From Flavobacterium sp. UBA7680 (GTDB taxonomy: Bacteria; Bacteroidota; Bacteroidia; Flavobacteriales; Flavobacteriaceae), in contig NZ_DLHA01000032.1 in the NCBI RefSeq assembly GCF_002482975.1, positions 1 through 64,000 on the forward strand: DNA of 64,000 nucleotides, written 5' to 3'. The position numbers and the translations under genes are program-made. The notes under the pieces were generated by a model. That model made no database searches and had not been told where the DNA came from. It was given only the letters and a program-made list of their open reading frames with translations. Each line of letters starts with the position of its first letter. Position 1 is the first letter of the stretch. Positions 26,918 through 35,826 of this stretch are shown here, in pieces.

Positions 26918-29197
26918 TTACTTTGAAGTTGAATAAGAATATGGATACGCCTCTGATGTTGTACCTCTTTTTAAATTTGGAGAACTGGTCATGTCAAAAT
27001 TCAATTCTCCGCCTTTTAATACATCAAAATGATTGATATAGTTTTTAGTATAAGATGCATTATCCCATTTCAATTCATTTACATACTTGCTTACATCTGA
27101 ATTATTTGGGGCATTTATAATAAGCTGTTTTCCGTTTTCAAGCTGTAAAGTTGTTTTCTTAAATAATGGCGCGCCTAAAACGTATTCTTCTGTTGCGGGA
27201 CAAACCGGATAAAATCCCATTGCAGAGAAAATATACCAGGCAGAAGTCTGTCCGTTATCTTCATCACCGCAATATCCATCTGGCGTTGGTTTGTATAATC
27301 GGTTCATCACTTCTCTTGACCAATATTGCGTTTTCCAAGGTTCGCCTGCATAATTGTATAAATAAATCATGTGCTGAATGGGCTGATTTCCGTGTGCGTA
27401 TTGCCCCATATTCATGATTTGCATTTCTCTAATTTCATGAATAACAGAACCGTAATAAGTATCATCAAAAACCGGAGGCGTTGTAAATACAACGTCTAAT
27501 TTTGAAGTGAATTTTTTCTCTCCGCCCATCAAATCAATTAACCCCTGAATGTCGTGAAATACGCTCCAGCTGTAATGCCAGCTGTTTCCTTCTGTAAAAG
27601 CATCTCCCCATTTAAACGGATTAAAGTTTGGCGGAAAACTGCCGTCTTTATTACGTCCGCTCATTAATCCGATTGACGGATTAAATAACTTTTTATAATT
27701 CATCATTCGCTTTTCAAGCAGATTGATTTCTTTTTTCGGACGATCTAAGGCTTTTGCTAATTTCCAGATTGCAAAATCATCATAAGCATATTCAAGCGTT
27801 CTGGCTGCATTTTCATTAATCTCAACATCGTAAGGAACGTATCCTAAAGTATTGTAATACTGTACTCCTTTTCTACCTACAGCTTCCAGCGGGCCTTCGT
27901 TATTGGCTCCGTGTTGCAAAGCTTCGTATAAAATATTAATGTCATAACCGCGTAATCCTTTCATATAAGCATCAGAAACTACTGAGGCAGAATTATTCCC
28001 CACCATAACGTTTCTAAAGCCCGGGCTCGACCATTCTGGTAAAAACCCGCCTTCTTTATAATCGTTTATTAAACCTTCCTGCATTTCTTTATTTATAGAA
28101 GGATAAACTAAATTTAGCAAAGGATATAAGGCACGGAATGTATCCCAAAAGCCTGTTCCTGCATACATATATCCCGGTAAAACTTTCCCATTATACGGGC
28201 TGTAATGCACAATTTGGCCTTCTTTATTTATTTCATATTGTTTTTGCGGAAAACAAACGGTGCGGTATAAACAAGAATAGAAAGTTTTTAACTGATCTTC
28301 GTTTGTATCTTCAACCGTAATTTTCCCTAAAACTTTGTTCCATTCGTTTTTAGATTGTGCCAAAGTTTCTTCGAATGATGCTGAACCTAATTCGTTCTTT
28401 AAAGTCAGTTCAGCTTGTTCCGGACTTATAAAAGAAGAAGCTACTTTTACGTTAACTTTTTCTCCTTTCTTGGTTTTAAATTCAACTATTGCACCTGTAT
28501 GAAGTCCAACTGCTTCTAATTTGTCTTTAATCAAAACTCTATCAATACAAGTATAATTTGTTGCAAATGGTTTATCAAATATTAAAACAAAATAGTTTTT
28601 AAAGTTTTGAGGAACGCCGCCGCTGTTACGGGTTGTATAACCGATAATTTTATTTTCTGACGGAATTATTTTGATATAAGATCCTTTGTCGAATGCATCA
28701 ATTACAATTGAAGATTTTTCGTTTTCAGGAAAAGTAATTTGAAAATGTGCTGCTCGTTCTGTAGTAGTAATTTCTGTTGTTACATCATAATCAGCCAGAT
28801 AAACGCTGTAATAATAAGGCTTTGAAACTTCTGCTTTATGACTGAACCAACTCGCTCTTTCCTCTTCGGCGAAAGCCACTTTACCTGTAACAGGCATAAT
28901 CGAAAACTGACCGTAATCATTCATCCACGGTGAAGGCTGGTGCGTTTGCTTAAATCCTCTTATTTTTTCTGCGGTATAGGTATACGCCCATCCGTCGCCC
29001 ATTTTACCGGTTTGCGGTGTCCAGAAATTCATTCCCCAAGGCCTGCAGATTGCGGGATAGGTATTCCCGTTTGAAAGATTATGCAGCGACTGCGTTCCCA
29101 TTAACGGGTTTACATATTCTACGGGTTCTTTAACTTGTGCATTTACAGAAATGCAATACTGTATTAATCCAAAAAAAATTAAACTTTTTATTTTCAT
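26918..29197 (-). CDS. GH92 glycoside hydrolase with Gln in place of the catalytic-acid Glu
   Basis: This 759-residue secreted GH92 protein has a signal peptide (about 1-20), the N-terminal domain beginning EYVNPLMGTQS, and the catalytic core with GTGFWDTFRALYPL and CGDEDNGQTSAW. GH92 enzymes are calcium-dependent inverting alpha-mannosidases whose acid is the Glu in HGNEP. Here the motif is HGNQP, with codon CAG at 27383-27385 giving Gln605. In characterised GH92 enzymes I recall this change in members that split mannose-alpha-1-phosphate-6-mannose. The calcium and base residues look kept. The gene lies in the PUL operon, 81 bases after the second GH92 gene. Confidence 0.93.
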   Translation of the reverse strand: MKIKSLIFFGLIQYCISVNAQVKEPVEYVNPLMGTQSLHNLSNGNTYPAICRPWGMNFWTPQTGKMGDGWAYTYTAEKIRGFKQTHQPSPWMNDYGQFSIMPVTGKVAFAEEERASWFSHKAEVSKPYYYSVYLADYDVTTEITTTERAAHFQITFPENEKSSIVIDAFDKGSYIKIIPSENKIIGYTTRNSGGVPQNFKNYFVLIFDKPFATNYTCIDRVLIKDKLEAVGLHTGAIVEFKTKKGEKVNVKVASSFISPEQAELTLKNELGSASFEETLAQSKNEWNKVLGKITVEDTNEDQLKTFYSCLYRTVCFPQKQYEINKEGQIVHYSPYNGKVLPGYMYAGTGFWDTFRALYPLLNLVYPSINKEMQEGLINDYKEGGFLPEWSSPGFRNVMVGNNSASVVSDAYMKGLRGYDINILYEALQHGANNEGPLEAVGRKGVQYYNTLGYVPYDVEINENAARTLEYAYDDFAIWKLAKALDRPKKEINLLEKRMMNYKKLFNPSIGLMSGRNKDGSFPPNFNPFKWGDAFTEGNSWHYSWSVFHDIQGLIDLMGGEKKFTSKLDVVFTTPPVFDDTYYGSVIHEIREMQIMNMGQYAHGNQPIQHMIYLYNYAGEPWKTQYWSREVMNRLYKPTPDGYCGDEDNGQTSAWYIFSAMGFYPVCPATEEYVLGAPLFKKTTLQLENGKQLIINAPNNSDVSKYVNELKWDNASYTKNYINHFDVLKGGELNFDMTSSPNLKRGTTSEAYPYSYSTSK

Positions 29198-29278
29198 AGT
29201 TTTTGTTTTTTTATGCTATACGCTTTAAGCTGTAGGCTTTAGGCTAAAAATCTAAAATCTAAACTCTTAAATCTAAAA

Positions 29279-31567
29279 TCAATTAGACCTGTTTTCTTTC
29301 TTTACTCCAAATGTCAAGGATGGCTTGCTTCCCATATATAATTTGAATTCTCCACCTTGAGCTATCATTTCTTGTGTGATATATGATTTTGTATACGGTT
29401 GTCCGTTATACTCTGCTCTTTGAATGTAAATATTATCAGCGCTGTTATCAATTGCATTTATTTTAAATGAAATTCCTTTTTTATAATTTATAACTGCTGT
29501 ATTTACTAACGGACTTCCTAAAACGTAAATTCCGTTTGCAGGATTTACAGAATAAAACCCCATTGAAGATAAAACATACCAAGCCGACATTTGACCTAAA
29601 TCTTCGTTACCGCATAATCCGTCTGGTTTTGTTGAGTAAAATTTATCATCTATTTCACGGATTAATTTTGCCGTTTTCCAAGGCTGTCCTGCAAAAGCAT
29701 ACAAATACGGAATATGATGATTCGGTTCATTTCCGTGAGCGTACTGCCCTATTAAACCGCTGATATCTGGTGAAACATCTTCTCCTTCTACTTTATCGGT
29801 TATTAAAAACAGAGCATCCAGTTTGTTTAAAAAGCTCTCTTCACTTCCAAATAAATCGATTAGACCATAAGGATCCTGAGGAACTAACCAAGTATACTGC
29901 CACGCATTTCCTTCTACATAATCATCTTTTCGATGTGCTGATGAAAGCGGATTAAATGGTGTTCTCCATTTTCCATTGGTTAATTTACCTCTCATGAAAG
30001 TAGTTTCTTTATCAAAATAAAGTTTGTATAAATTGGCTCTTTTGGTGAAATAAGTATAATCTTCTGTTTTATTTAGAGCTTTTGCCATTTGTGCAATACA
30101 ATAATCATCGATTGCATATTCAAGAGCATTTCCAACAGATTCCAGCATTTTATCGGCTGGGATATATTCTAATTTCTGAACATAATCCATTCCGTCGCGG
30201 GTTTGCATGGCTGTTTTTTTGATGGCTTCGTAAGCTAATTCGGTATCATAATCTCGGTATCCTTTTAAGTATGCATCGACAATAACAGCAATTGAATGAT
30301 TTCCGTTCATTGTATTGGTTTCATTGCCCATTAAATGCCAAACAGGTAATCTTCCTTGCTGCAGATAAATTGCCAAAAATGATTTAACAATATCATTAAT
30401 TTTTTCCGGCTGTGTAATCGTGTATAAAGGATGTAGACCGCGATACGTATCCCAAAGTGAAAAAGTCGTGTAGTTTGTAAAATTCGCTTTTTCGTAGACT
30501 TTTTTATCTGTTCCCAGATAATCTCCGTTGGCATCATTGAAAATAGATGGCGCAAACATGGTGTGATACAAAGAAGTATAGAAAACTTTCATTGTTTTTT
30601 CGTCTCCTTTTATCTGAATTTTATTAAGCTCTTTGTTCCATTTTGAATTGGCTTCTTTTGCTGTTTTATCAAAATCCCAAGTCGGAATTTCGGCTTTAAT
30701 ATTCGCTGCAGCATTCTCTGAACTTACCGGAGATATTCCAACTTTTACCAGGACTTGTTTGTTTTTTAATGTAGCAAAATCTAAAATCGCTTTCATTTTT
30801 AAACCTTCACCTCCATGACCTCTTACCACAGCAGTACTATCATATAAAACAATATTTGTTATTGGTTCAGAAAATTCCATAGAAAAATAAATACGTTGAT
30901 CTGCTGCCCAGCCCGCAGAATAACGATAACCTTCAATTTTAGTTTCATCAACTTTTCTTATAAAGGTTTTTACGGGTCTGTCCCAGCCAATTCCGTCTGC
31001 AAGGTCTACTAAAACATGAGCATCATCATCTGAGTTGAAAGTGTATTTATGAAAACCTACTCTTTCACTCGCAGTTAATTCTGCTTTGATGTTGTATTTA
31101 TCTAATAAAACGCTGTAATATCCAGGTTTTACAATTTCGTTATTATGAGAGAAATAAGAGCCATAACCGGTTGTCATGTCTTCTTTTGTTCCTTTGGTAA
31201 GTGCCACTTTTCCTGATACCGGCAAAAGTAAAATATCATTTAAATCACCAATTCCTGTTCCGCTTAAGTGTGTATGCGTAAATCCTAAAATTGTATTACT
31301 CGCATAATTATAACCACTGCACCAATCCCAGCCTTCAAAAACATTTACAGGCCCTAATTGCACAGCTCCAAATGGAACATTTGCACCAACAAATATGTGA
31401 CCGTGACCCGCAGATCCTATCAACGGATTTACATATTGTGTGTAATTTATGTCTGTTGTTTTTGTTTGTTTTGTTTGTTTTGTGTGTTTTGCCTTTTTAT
31501 GCTGTGATATTGCTGGATTTGCAAAAAATAGGTTTAAAGCTAAAAAGCCGCTAAATATTATTCTCAT
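29279..31567 (-). CDS. GH92 alpha-1,2-mannosidase-like enzyme
   Basis: This 762-residue secreted GH92 enzyme has a signal peptide (about 1-21). The N-terminal domain starts QYVNPLIGSAGHGH, and the (alpha/alpha)6 core has LWDTYRGLHPLYT, GNEDLGQMSAWYVLSS and the acid motif HGNEP with Glu614 (codon at 29726-29728). It is probably an exo-alpha-mannosidase trimming outer mannose from N-glycan or mannan. It precedes the HGNQP GH92 gene in the operon. A region of direct repeats separates it from the GH2 gene upstream. Confidence 0.94.
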   Translation of the reverse strand: MRIIFSGFLALNLFFANPAISQHKKAKHTKQTKQTKTTDINYTQYVNPLIGSAGHGHIFVGANVPFGAVQLGPVNVFEGWDWCSGYNYASNTILGFTHTHLSGTGIGDLNDILLLPVSGKVALTKGTKEDMTTGYGSYFSHNNEIVKPGYYSVLLDKYNIKAELTASERVGFHKYTFNSDDDAHVLVDLADGIGWDRPVKTFIRKVDETKIEGYRYSAGWAADQRIYFSMEFSEPITNIVLYDSTAVVRGHGGEGLKMKAILDFATLKNKQVLVKVGISPVSSENAAANIKAEIPTWDFDKTAKEANSKWNKELNKIQIKGDEKTMKVFYTSLYHTMFAPSIFNDANGDYLGTDKKVYEKANFTNYTTFSLWDTYRGLHPLYTITQPEKINDIVKSFLAIYLQQGRLPVWHLMGNETNTMNGNHSIAVIVDAYLKGYRDYDTELAYEAIKKTAMQTRDGMDYVQKLEYIPADKMLESVGNALEYAIDDYCIAQMAKALNKTEDYTYFTKRANLYKLYFDKETTFMRGKLTNGKWRTPFNPLSSAHRKDDYVEGNAWQYTWLVPQDPYGLIDLFGSEESFLNKLDALFLITDKVEGEDVSPDISGLIGQYAHGNEPNHHIPYLYAFAGQPWKTAKLIREIDDKFYSTKPDGLCGNEDLGQMSAWYVLSSMGFYSVNPANGIYVLGSPLVNTAVINYKKGISFKINAIDNSADNIYIQRAEYNGQPYTKSYITQEMIAQGGEFKLYMGSKPSLTFGVKKENRSN

Positions 31568-31593
31568 TTATTTTTATTTTTGATTGCGTAATG

Positions 31594-31864
31594 TTTTAGC
31601 CCACTGATTGCAAGGATTAAACAGATTGACGCAAATGTTTTTTAATTTATATGTGTTAGACGCACTGCTGTGCGTCTGTACGGAAAATCTTTGTCACTTT
31701 TATTATATTGGTTTAGCCCACGGATTATGCGGATTAAACAGATTTACACGAATGTTTTAATTTCTATGTGTTAGACGCACTGCTGTGCGCCTCTACGGAA
31801 AACCTTTGTCGCTTTGTCACTTTGCCCCTTTGTCACTTTCTTAGCAACTTAGAACCTTAGCCTC
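31594..31864. repeat. Pair of direct intergenic repeats with inner palindromes
   Basis: Two related units of about 100-110 bases begin TTTAGCCCA at 31595 and 31712, about 117 bases apart. Each contains GATT...GGATTAAACAGATT, then ATGTGTTAGACGCAC, TGTGCG and a CTTTGTCAC tail. The first holds the palindrome AGACGCACTGCTGTGCGTCT (31658-31677). The pair sits between the GH92 and GH2 genes of one operon. No gene is seen. Confidence 0.8.
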
Positions 31865-33853
31865 TTAGTACCTTCCTAAAATCTCATATAGAGAAAAAAC
31901 CTTAATCTCCGGATTAACAATTTTCCCTTCAAATGAAATTATTTTCTCTTCTCCGGCGGCTAAATCTATGTAATTATCGCTCCATTTTCCGGTGTATCCT
32001 TTCATGGAAATGTAAACATATTTTGCCTGCTTTTGGGCTTTTAAAATTACTTTATTTCCTTTTATCTGCCAGCTTATTTTCGGGTCTTCTAATTTTAAAT
32101 CTATTGGGCGTGTAAGATCAATTTCTGGCGTTTTATCATCTCTGTACGCTTCCCGAATCGCATACCAACCTGCTTTTGGCTGTCGGTTATCATAATCTGT
32201 TATACTCCAGCTTGCAACGGGCCAGCAATCGTTTAACTGCCATACTAAAGTTCCCATATTATAAGGCGCTTTAGATCGATGAATGCCTACTATATTTTTT
32301 ATTGAATAATATTGTAAACATTGTGTCAGATACGTATAATCTTCCACATTCATCTTTTTTATTTTGGTTGAATCGATAAAATATCGGTTCAAATACGAAT
32401 TCAGTTTTATAAATCCTTTGCCTGATTTTTGATGCGCATTTATTACATCTGAATATAAATGTCGGTCTTCCGGCAATGTGAAATTTTCTATAGAAGAATA
32501 ATTCGGCATAGACAACATTCCGTATTCACTCACAAATCGTCCTGTTTTTTTCTGTGTTGCTTCAATATCTTCTAATCCCCACCATAAACCCCAATAATGG
32601 CTGTCTCCTTCGGTAATACTTTTTTGTTTGGACCAATGATGTAAAGGCGAAGAACTTAAATACGGACGTTTATCATCGACTTCTTTAACCCATTTTGGAA
32701 TACTATCGTGAAATAAACGAACGTAATCGTGCCACAAACGGGTTGAATCTTGTTTTGACAATTTCATACTTCTCATCCATCCCCAATTTTTAAAGGCTTC
32801 GTCAGATTCGTTATTGCCGCACCACAAAACTATACTTGGATGATGGCGCAGACGTTTTACCTGATATTGCACTTCTTCTTTTACATTATCAAAAAATGCT
32901 TTATCGCCGGGAACCATTGTGCCGGCAAACATGAAATCCTGCCAGACATTAATGCCGTATTTATCGCATAAATCATAAAAATAATCGTCTTCATAAATTC
33001 CGCCGCCCCAAATACGAAGCATATTCATATTCGCATCTTTGGCAGATAAAACTACTTTTTCGTATTCTTTTTTAGTTAACCTTGAAAGAAATGCATCTGA
33101 CGGAATATAATTGGCACCTTTCATATAAACCGGTTTTCCATCAATCTTAAAATAAAAAGATCGGCCAAGACTATCCGGTTCTTGTACTAATTCAATTTTA
33201 CGATTAAGAACGTATGGTTTCTCTGGAGTTTTTTCGTCATAAGCTTCAAGTCTCGGCGTTTTCCAAATTCCGCAAGTTGTAAATTTTGGTCCCCAATCCC
33301 ATCCAAAATGATATTGTGCTTTGCGAACATAAGCACGCGAATTGTCTGGAATTTTAAAAGGCAGATCTTTTTTAGCAAGCGAATCAACAACATTTTGTGC
33401 CGATTGAAATACTATAACTAAATTATTATCACCAGATTTGAGTACCTTTTTGACATCAACACGCCATTGACGAAACATATTATCAGCTTTTAAAACCAGC
33501 TGATTATTTAGGTATACAGATGCATACGTATCTAATCCGTCAAAAACCAATTCTGTGTTTTTCTTTTTCAGCATTGCTGCCGCAACTTTAAATGTGGTTT
33601 TATATTCCCAGTTTTTGCGTTCTATCCACAATAACTTCTTTTCGTTGTCCCTGTAAAATGGATCTGGAATTAATTTATTGTTGAGTAAATCGGTATGGAT
33701 TTCTCCCGGAACTGTCGCTGGAAACCACTTTTGTGTTTTTTCTTCCCGATAATTCCAATTGTTCTTCAAATCAACATTTTGAGCGAAAGCTGTCCATGAA
33801 AAATTTGAAAGACAAAGGAAAATTATCCAAAGAAATTTTGTTTGAAAATTCAT
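31865..33853 (-). CDS. GH2 beta-mannosidase, shortened form
   Basis: This 662-residue secreted enzyme is clearly a GH2 beta-mannosidase: a signal peptide (about 1-25), a jelly-roll domain (about 28-205) with FDGLDTYASVYLN and HFGWDWGPK, and a TIM barrel (about 235-570) with RIWGGGIYE. The acid/base is E349 in CGNNES and the nucleophile is E443 in VSEYG. Family members are usually 820-870 residues with an Ig-like domain either side of the barrel. Here both seem missing: LEAYDEKTPE runs straight into KIELVQEP, and AYRDDKTPE into DLKLEDPKIS. It would cleave the core beta-mannose of N-glycans. Confidence 0.9.
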   Translation of the reverse strand: MNFQTKFLWIIFLCLSNFSWTAFAQNVDLKNNWNYREEKTQKWFPATVPGEIHTDLLNNKLIPDPFYRDNEKKLLWIERKNWEYKTTFKVAAAMLKKKNTELVFDGLDTYASVYLNNQLVLKADNMFRQWRVDVKKVLKSGDNNLVIVFQSAQNVVDSLAKKDLPFKIPDNSRAYVRKAQYHFGWDWGPKFTTCGIWKTPRLEAYDEKTPEKPYVLNRKIELVQEPDSLGRSFYFKIDGKPVYMKGANYIPSDAFLSRLTKKEYEKVVLSAKDANMNMLRIWGGGIYEDDYFYDLCDKYGINVWQDFMFAGTMVPGDKAFFDNVKEEVQYQVKRLRHHPSIVLWCGNNESDEAFKNWGWMRSMKLSKQDSTRLWHDYVRLFHDSIPKWVKEVDDKRPYLSSSPLHHWSKQKSITEGDSHYWGLWWGLEDIEATQKKTGRFVSEYGMLSMPNYSSIENFTLPEDRHLYSDVINAHQKSGKGFIKLNSYLNRYFIDSTKIKKMNVEDYTYLTQCLQYYSIKNIVGIHRSKAPYNMGTLVWQLNDCWPVASWSITDYDNRQPKAGWYAIREAYRDDKTPEIDLTRPIDLKLEDPKISWQIKGNKVILKAQKQAKYVYISMKGYTGKWSDNYIDLAAGEEKIISFEGKIVNPEIKVFSLYEILGRY

Positions 33854-34241
33854 TTTATTCTAATACTATTTATACCTTTTAAAGTTACTAAAAAAGGCAT
33901 AATAATTTAATCATTTGGCAGTTTAGAGAAGGAATTGAACGTACTAAAGTTATTCCTTCTCCTTAGAATTTATTTTTCGTTATTAACTCAAAAAAACAAC
34001 TCGAAATATTTTCTTTTACTACTGCCTTATGTATGCTTTTAATTTGATTTGGGTTGTTTTTAATTCTGATTATCAATGAACTTTAAACATCTGTATTGTT
34101 GTGAGATTTTTTTATTTTTTGAAGATAATCCCATCTTTTTCAGCAGAGCACTCTTTGCTGCTGCGAAAAAAAAGGTTTTTAAATCAATAAATTAAACTCG
34201 TTTAATACGGATTGTTATTACCCCATTTATAAAGAGATTTA
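33854..34241. other. Non-coding leader between susD and GH2
   Basis: No reading frame is supported. A small stem (CAGCA 34141-34145 with TGCTG) lies in it, and an ATTAAAC/GTTTAAT near-palindrome near 34191. A separate promoter for the enzyme genes may be here, but no TAnnTTTG element was identified. Confidence 0.5.
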
Positions 34242-34278
34242 AAAATAAGCCGGGCATGCTCAGTACCCGACTTATTTT
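34242..34278 (-). terminator. Hairpin after susD
   Basis: AAAATAAGCCGGG (34242-34254) pairs with CCCGACTTATTTT (34266-34278), with one C-A mismatch. On the minus strand it follows susD by 23 bases, so it may partly stop transcription after the binding genes. Confidence 0.6.
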
Positions 34279-34300
34279 AACTAACCAACCAATTTAAAAA

Positions 34301-35815
34301 TTATTTATCCCACCAGATTCTAGTGGTCATTAAATCTAAACCTTGACGTTGAATTGCTTCTCTATAATTAGCCGCGTTTGTAACAAGCTCTGACTGATCA
34401 TAAATTAATCTTCTTGGAATAGTTCCCTGTGTATCTCCTGTTGGGTCATTAACCGGAACTAATACTGGGTAACCTGTTCTTCTGTATTCTGAAAATGCTT
34501 CAAAACCATTGAATAATAAAACAATCCATTTTTGTGTAATAATCTGCTCGATTTTTTGTGCATCTGTTCCAGCAGTTTTATAAGGATACGTTGTGATGTA
34601 AGTGTTGTATTCTGCTGTTGTAACTGCAGGCACTTTATCTCCAAAAATGGTTAAAATATTCATTGCAGCTTTTACTCCGTTTTCATAATAAGTCTGTGCA
34701 GATCCGCCAACATTCCATCCTTTTACTGAAGCTTCTGCCAATATAAATTGAACTTCTGCATAAGACATAATTAATGTAGGTGCGTCTAAACGTAATACTG
34801 TTGATGTATTAGGATCTGAGAAAAGTTTTTTGTCTCCTCCCGGAAATTCTTTAGCATCATTAGCTAAACCTTGCTGACTTGCCGGATTGTTATTTCCTGT
34901 AGCTTCCAATTTTGCATAAATTCTTAAACGTGGATCGTTTGTGTTTTTCAACAAATCGATAAATGTTTTACTGAATTTGATGTTTGATTCTCCACCATTT
35001 AAGTCATTTCTAACCCATGAAGAAGTAATTGGATTTGTTTTAACCCCAGCAGGACCTGCATCGTGTTTTAAAACTAAACTATCATCATTTGAAGTAAAAA
35101 CTCCTTTTGAGTATGCTTTTTCTACATATTCTTTTGCTTTCGCAGGATTTACTTTAGACAAACGCATTGCTACTCTCAACATTAAAGAGTTTGCTAGTTT
35201 TTTCCATCTTGCTACATCACTTTGGTAATACAAGTCGGCATTGCCTACAAATGGTTTTCCAGCATCTAAAGCAGTTCCTGCTTCATCCAATTCTTTTAAA
35301 AGATCATTGTAAATAGCTTCCTGCGTATCGTATTTTGGAGAAAAAACGTTTCCGTTATATCCTTTTCCAGCGTCGAAATAAGGAACTTCACCATACGTAT
35401 CTGTTAATTTTTGGAACAAGAAAACTTTCATGATTCTACAAGCCTGAATCATATTTGAATTTTCAGGAGTATTATCTATTACTGATAATAATTGGAAAAT
35501 TTGGTTTAATCCTTTTCCGTATGTTTCACCAAAAAGTGCTGCTGAATATTCAGAAGAATACGTGTACTTAGAACCTGGTCCTCCAAGTGAAGAAAACTGC
35601 TGTACGATTTGTGCAGCGTATAAGTTATTTCCTCTGGTGTTAGAAAAATCTTGTCCGTCAACATAGATCTCTGCAAGTGTAAACATTGATTTTACAGCTG
35701 GATCTGTTAATGCATTTGGATTCTTATTCATTTCTTCGAATCCTTTATCGCATGAAGCTAATGTCAAGGCACTAACAATTGCGACACAAAATATTTTTAT
35801 ATATCTATTTTTCAT
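34301..35815 (-). CDS. SusD/RagB-type outer-membrane glycan-binding lipoprotein
   Basis: This 504-residue protein has a lipoprotein signal with the lipobox LASC. The sequence FEEMNKNPNALTDP and the body place it in the SusD-like_2 branch. SusD proteins cap the SusC pore at the cell surface and bind the glycan. It starts 12 bases after the SusC gene, so the two form one transport unit. The mannose-enzyme context suggests an N-glycan or mannan oligosaccharide ligand. Confidence 0.93.
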   Translation of the reverse strand: MKNRYIKIFCVAIVSALTLASCDKGFEEMNKNPNALTDPAVKSMFTLAEIYVDGQDFSNTRGNNLYAAQIVQQFSSLGGPGSKYTYSSEYSAALFGETYGKGLNQIFQLLSVIDNTPENSNMIQACRIMKVFLFQKLTDTYGEVPYFDAGKGYNGNVFSPKYDTQEAIYNDLLKELDEAGTALDAGKPFVGNADLYYQSDVARWKKLANSLMLRVAMRLSKVNPAKAKEYVEKAYSKGVFTSNDDSLVLKHDAGPAGVKTNPITSSWVRNDLNGGESNIKFSKTFIDLLKNTNDPRLRIYAKLEATGNNNPASQQGLANDAKEFPGGDKKLFSDPNTSTVLRLDAPTLIMSYAEVQFILAEASVKGWNVGGSAQTYYENGVKAAMNILTIFGDKVPAVTTAEYNTYITTYPYKTAGTDAQKIEQIITQKWIVLLFNGFEAFSEYRRTGYPVLVPVNDPTGDTQGTIPRRLIYDQSELVTNAANYREAIQRQGLDLMTTRIWWDK

Positions 35816-35826
35816 CTTTTTAAATA

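Noticed and set aside
34141..34163. Stem CAGCAGAG...TTTGCTGCTG as a terminator
   Set aside because: Neither strand has a U tract after it; A-rich sequence follows instead.
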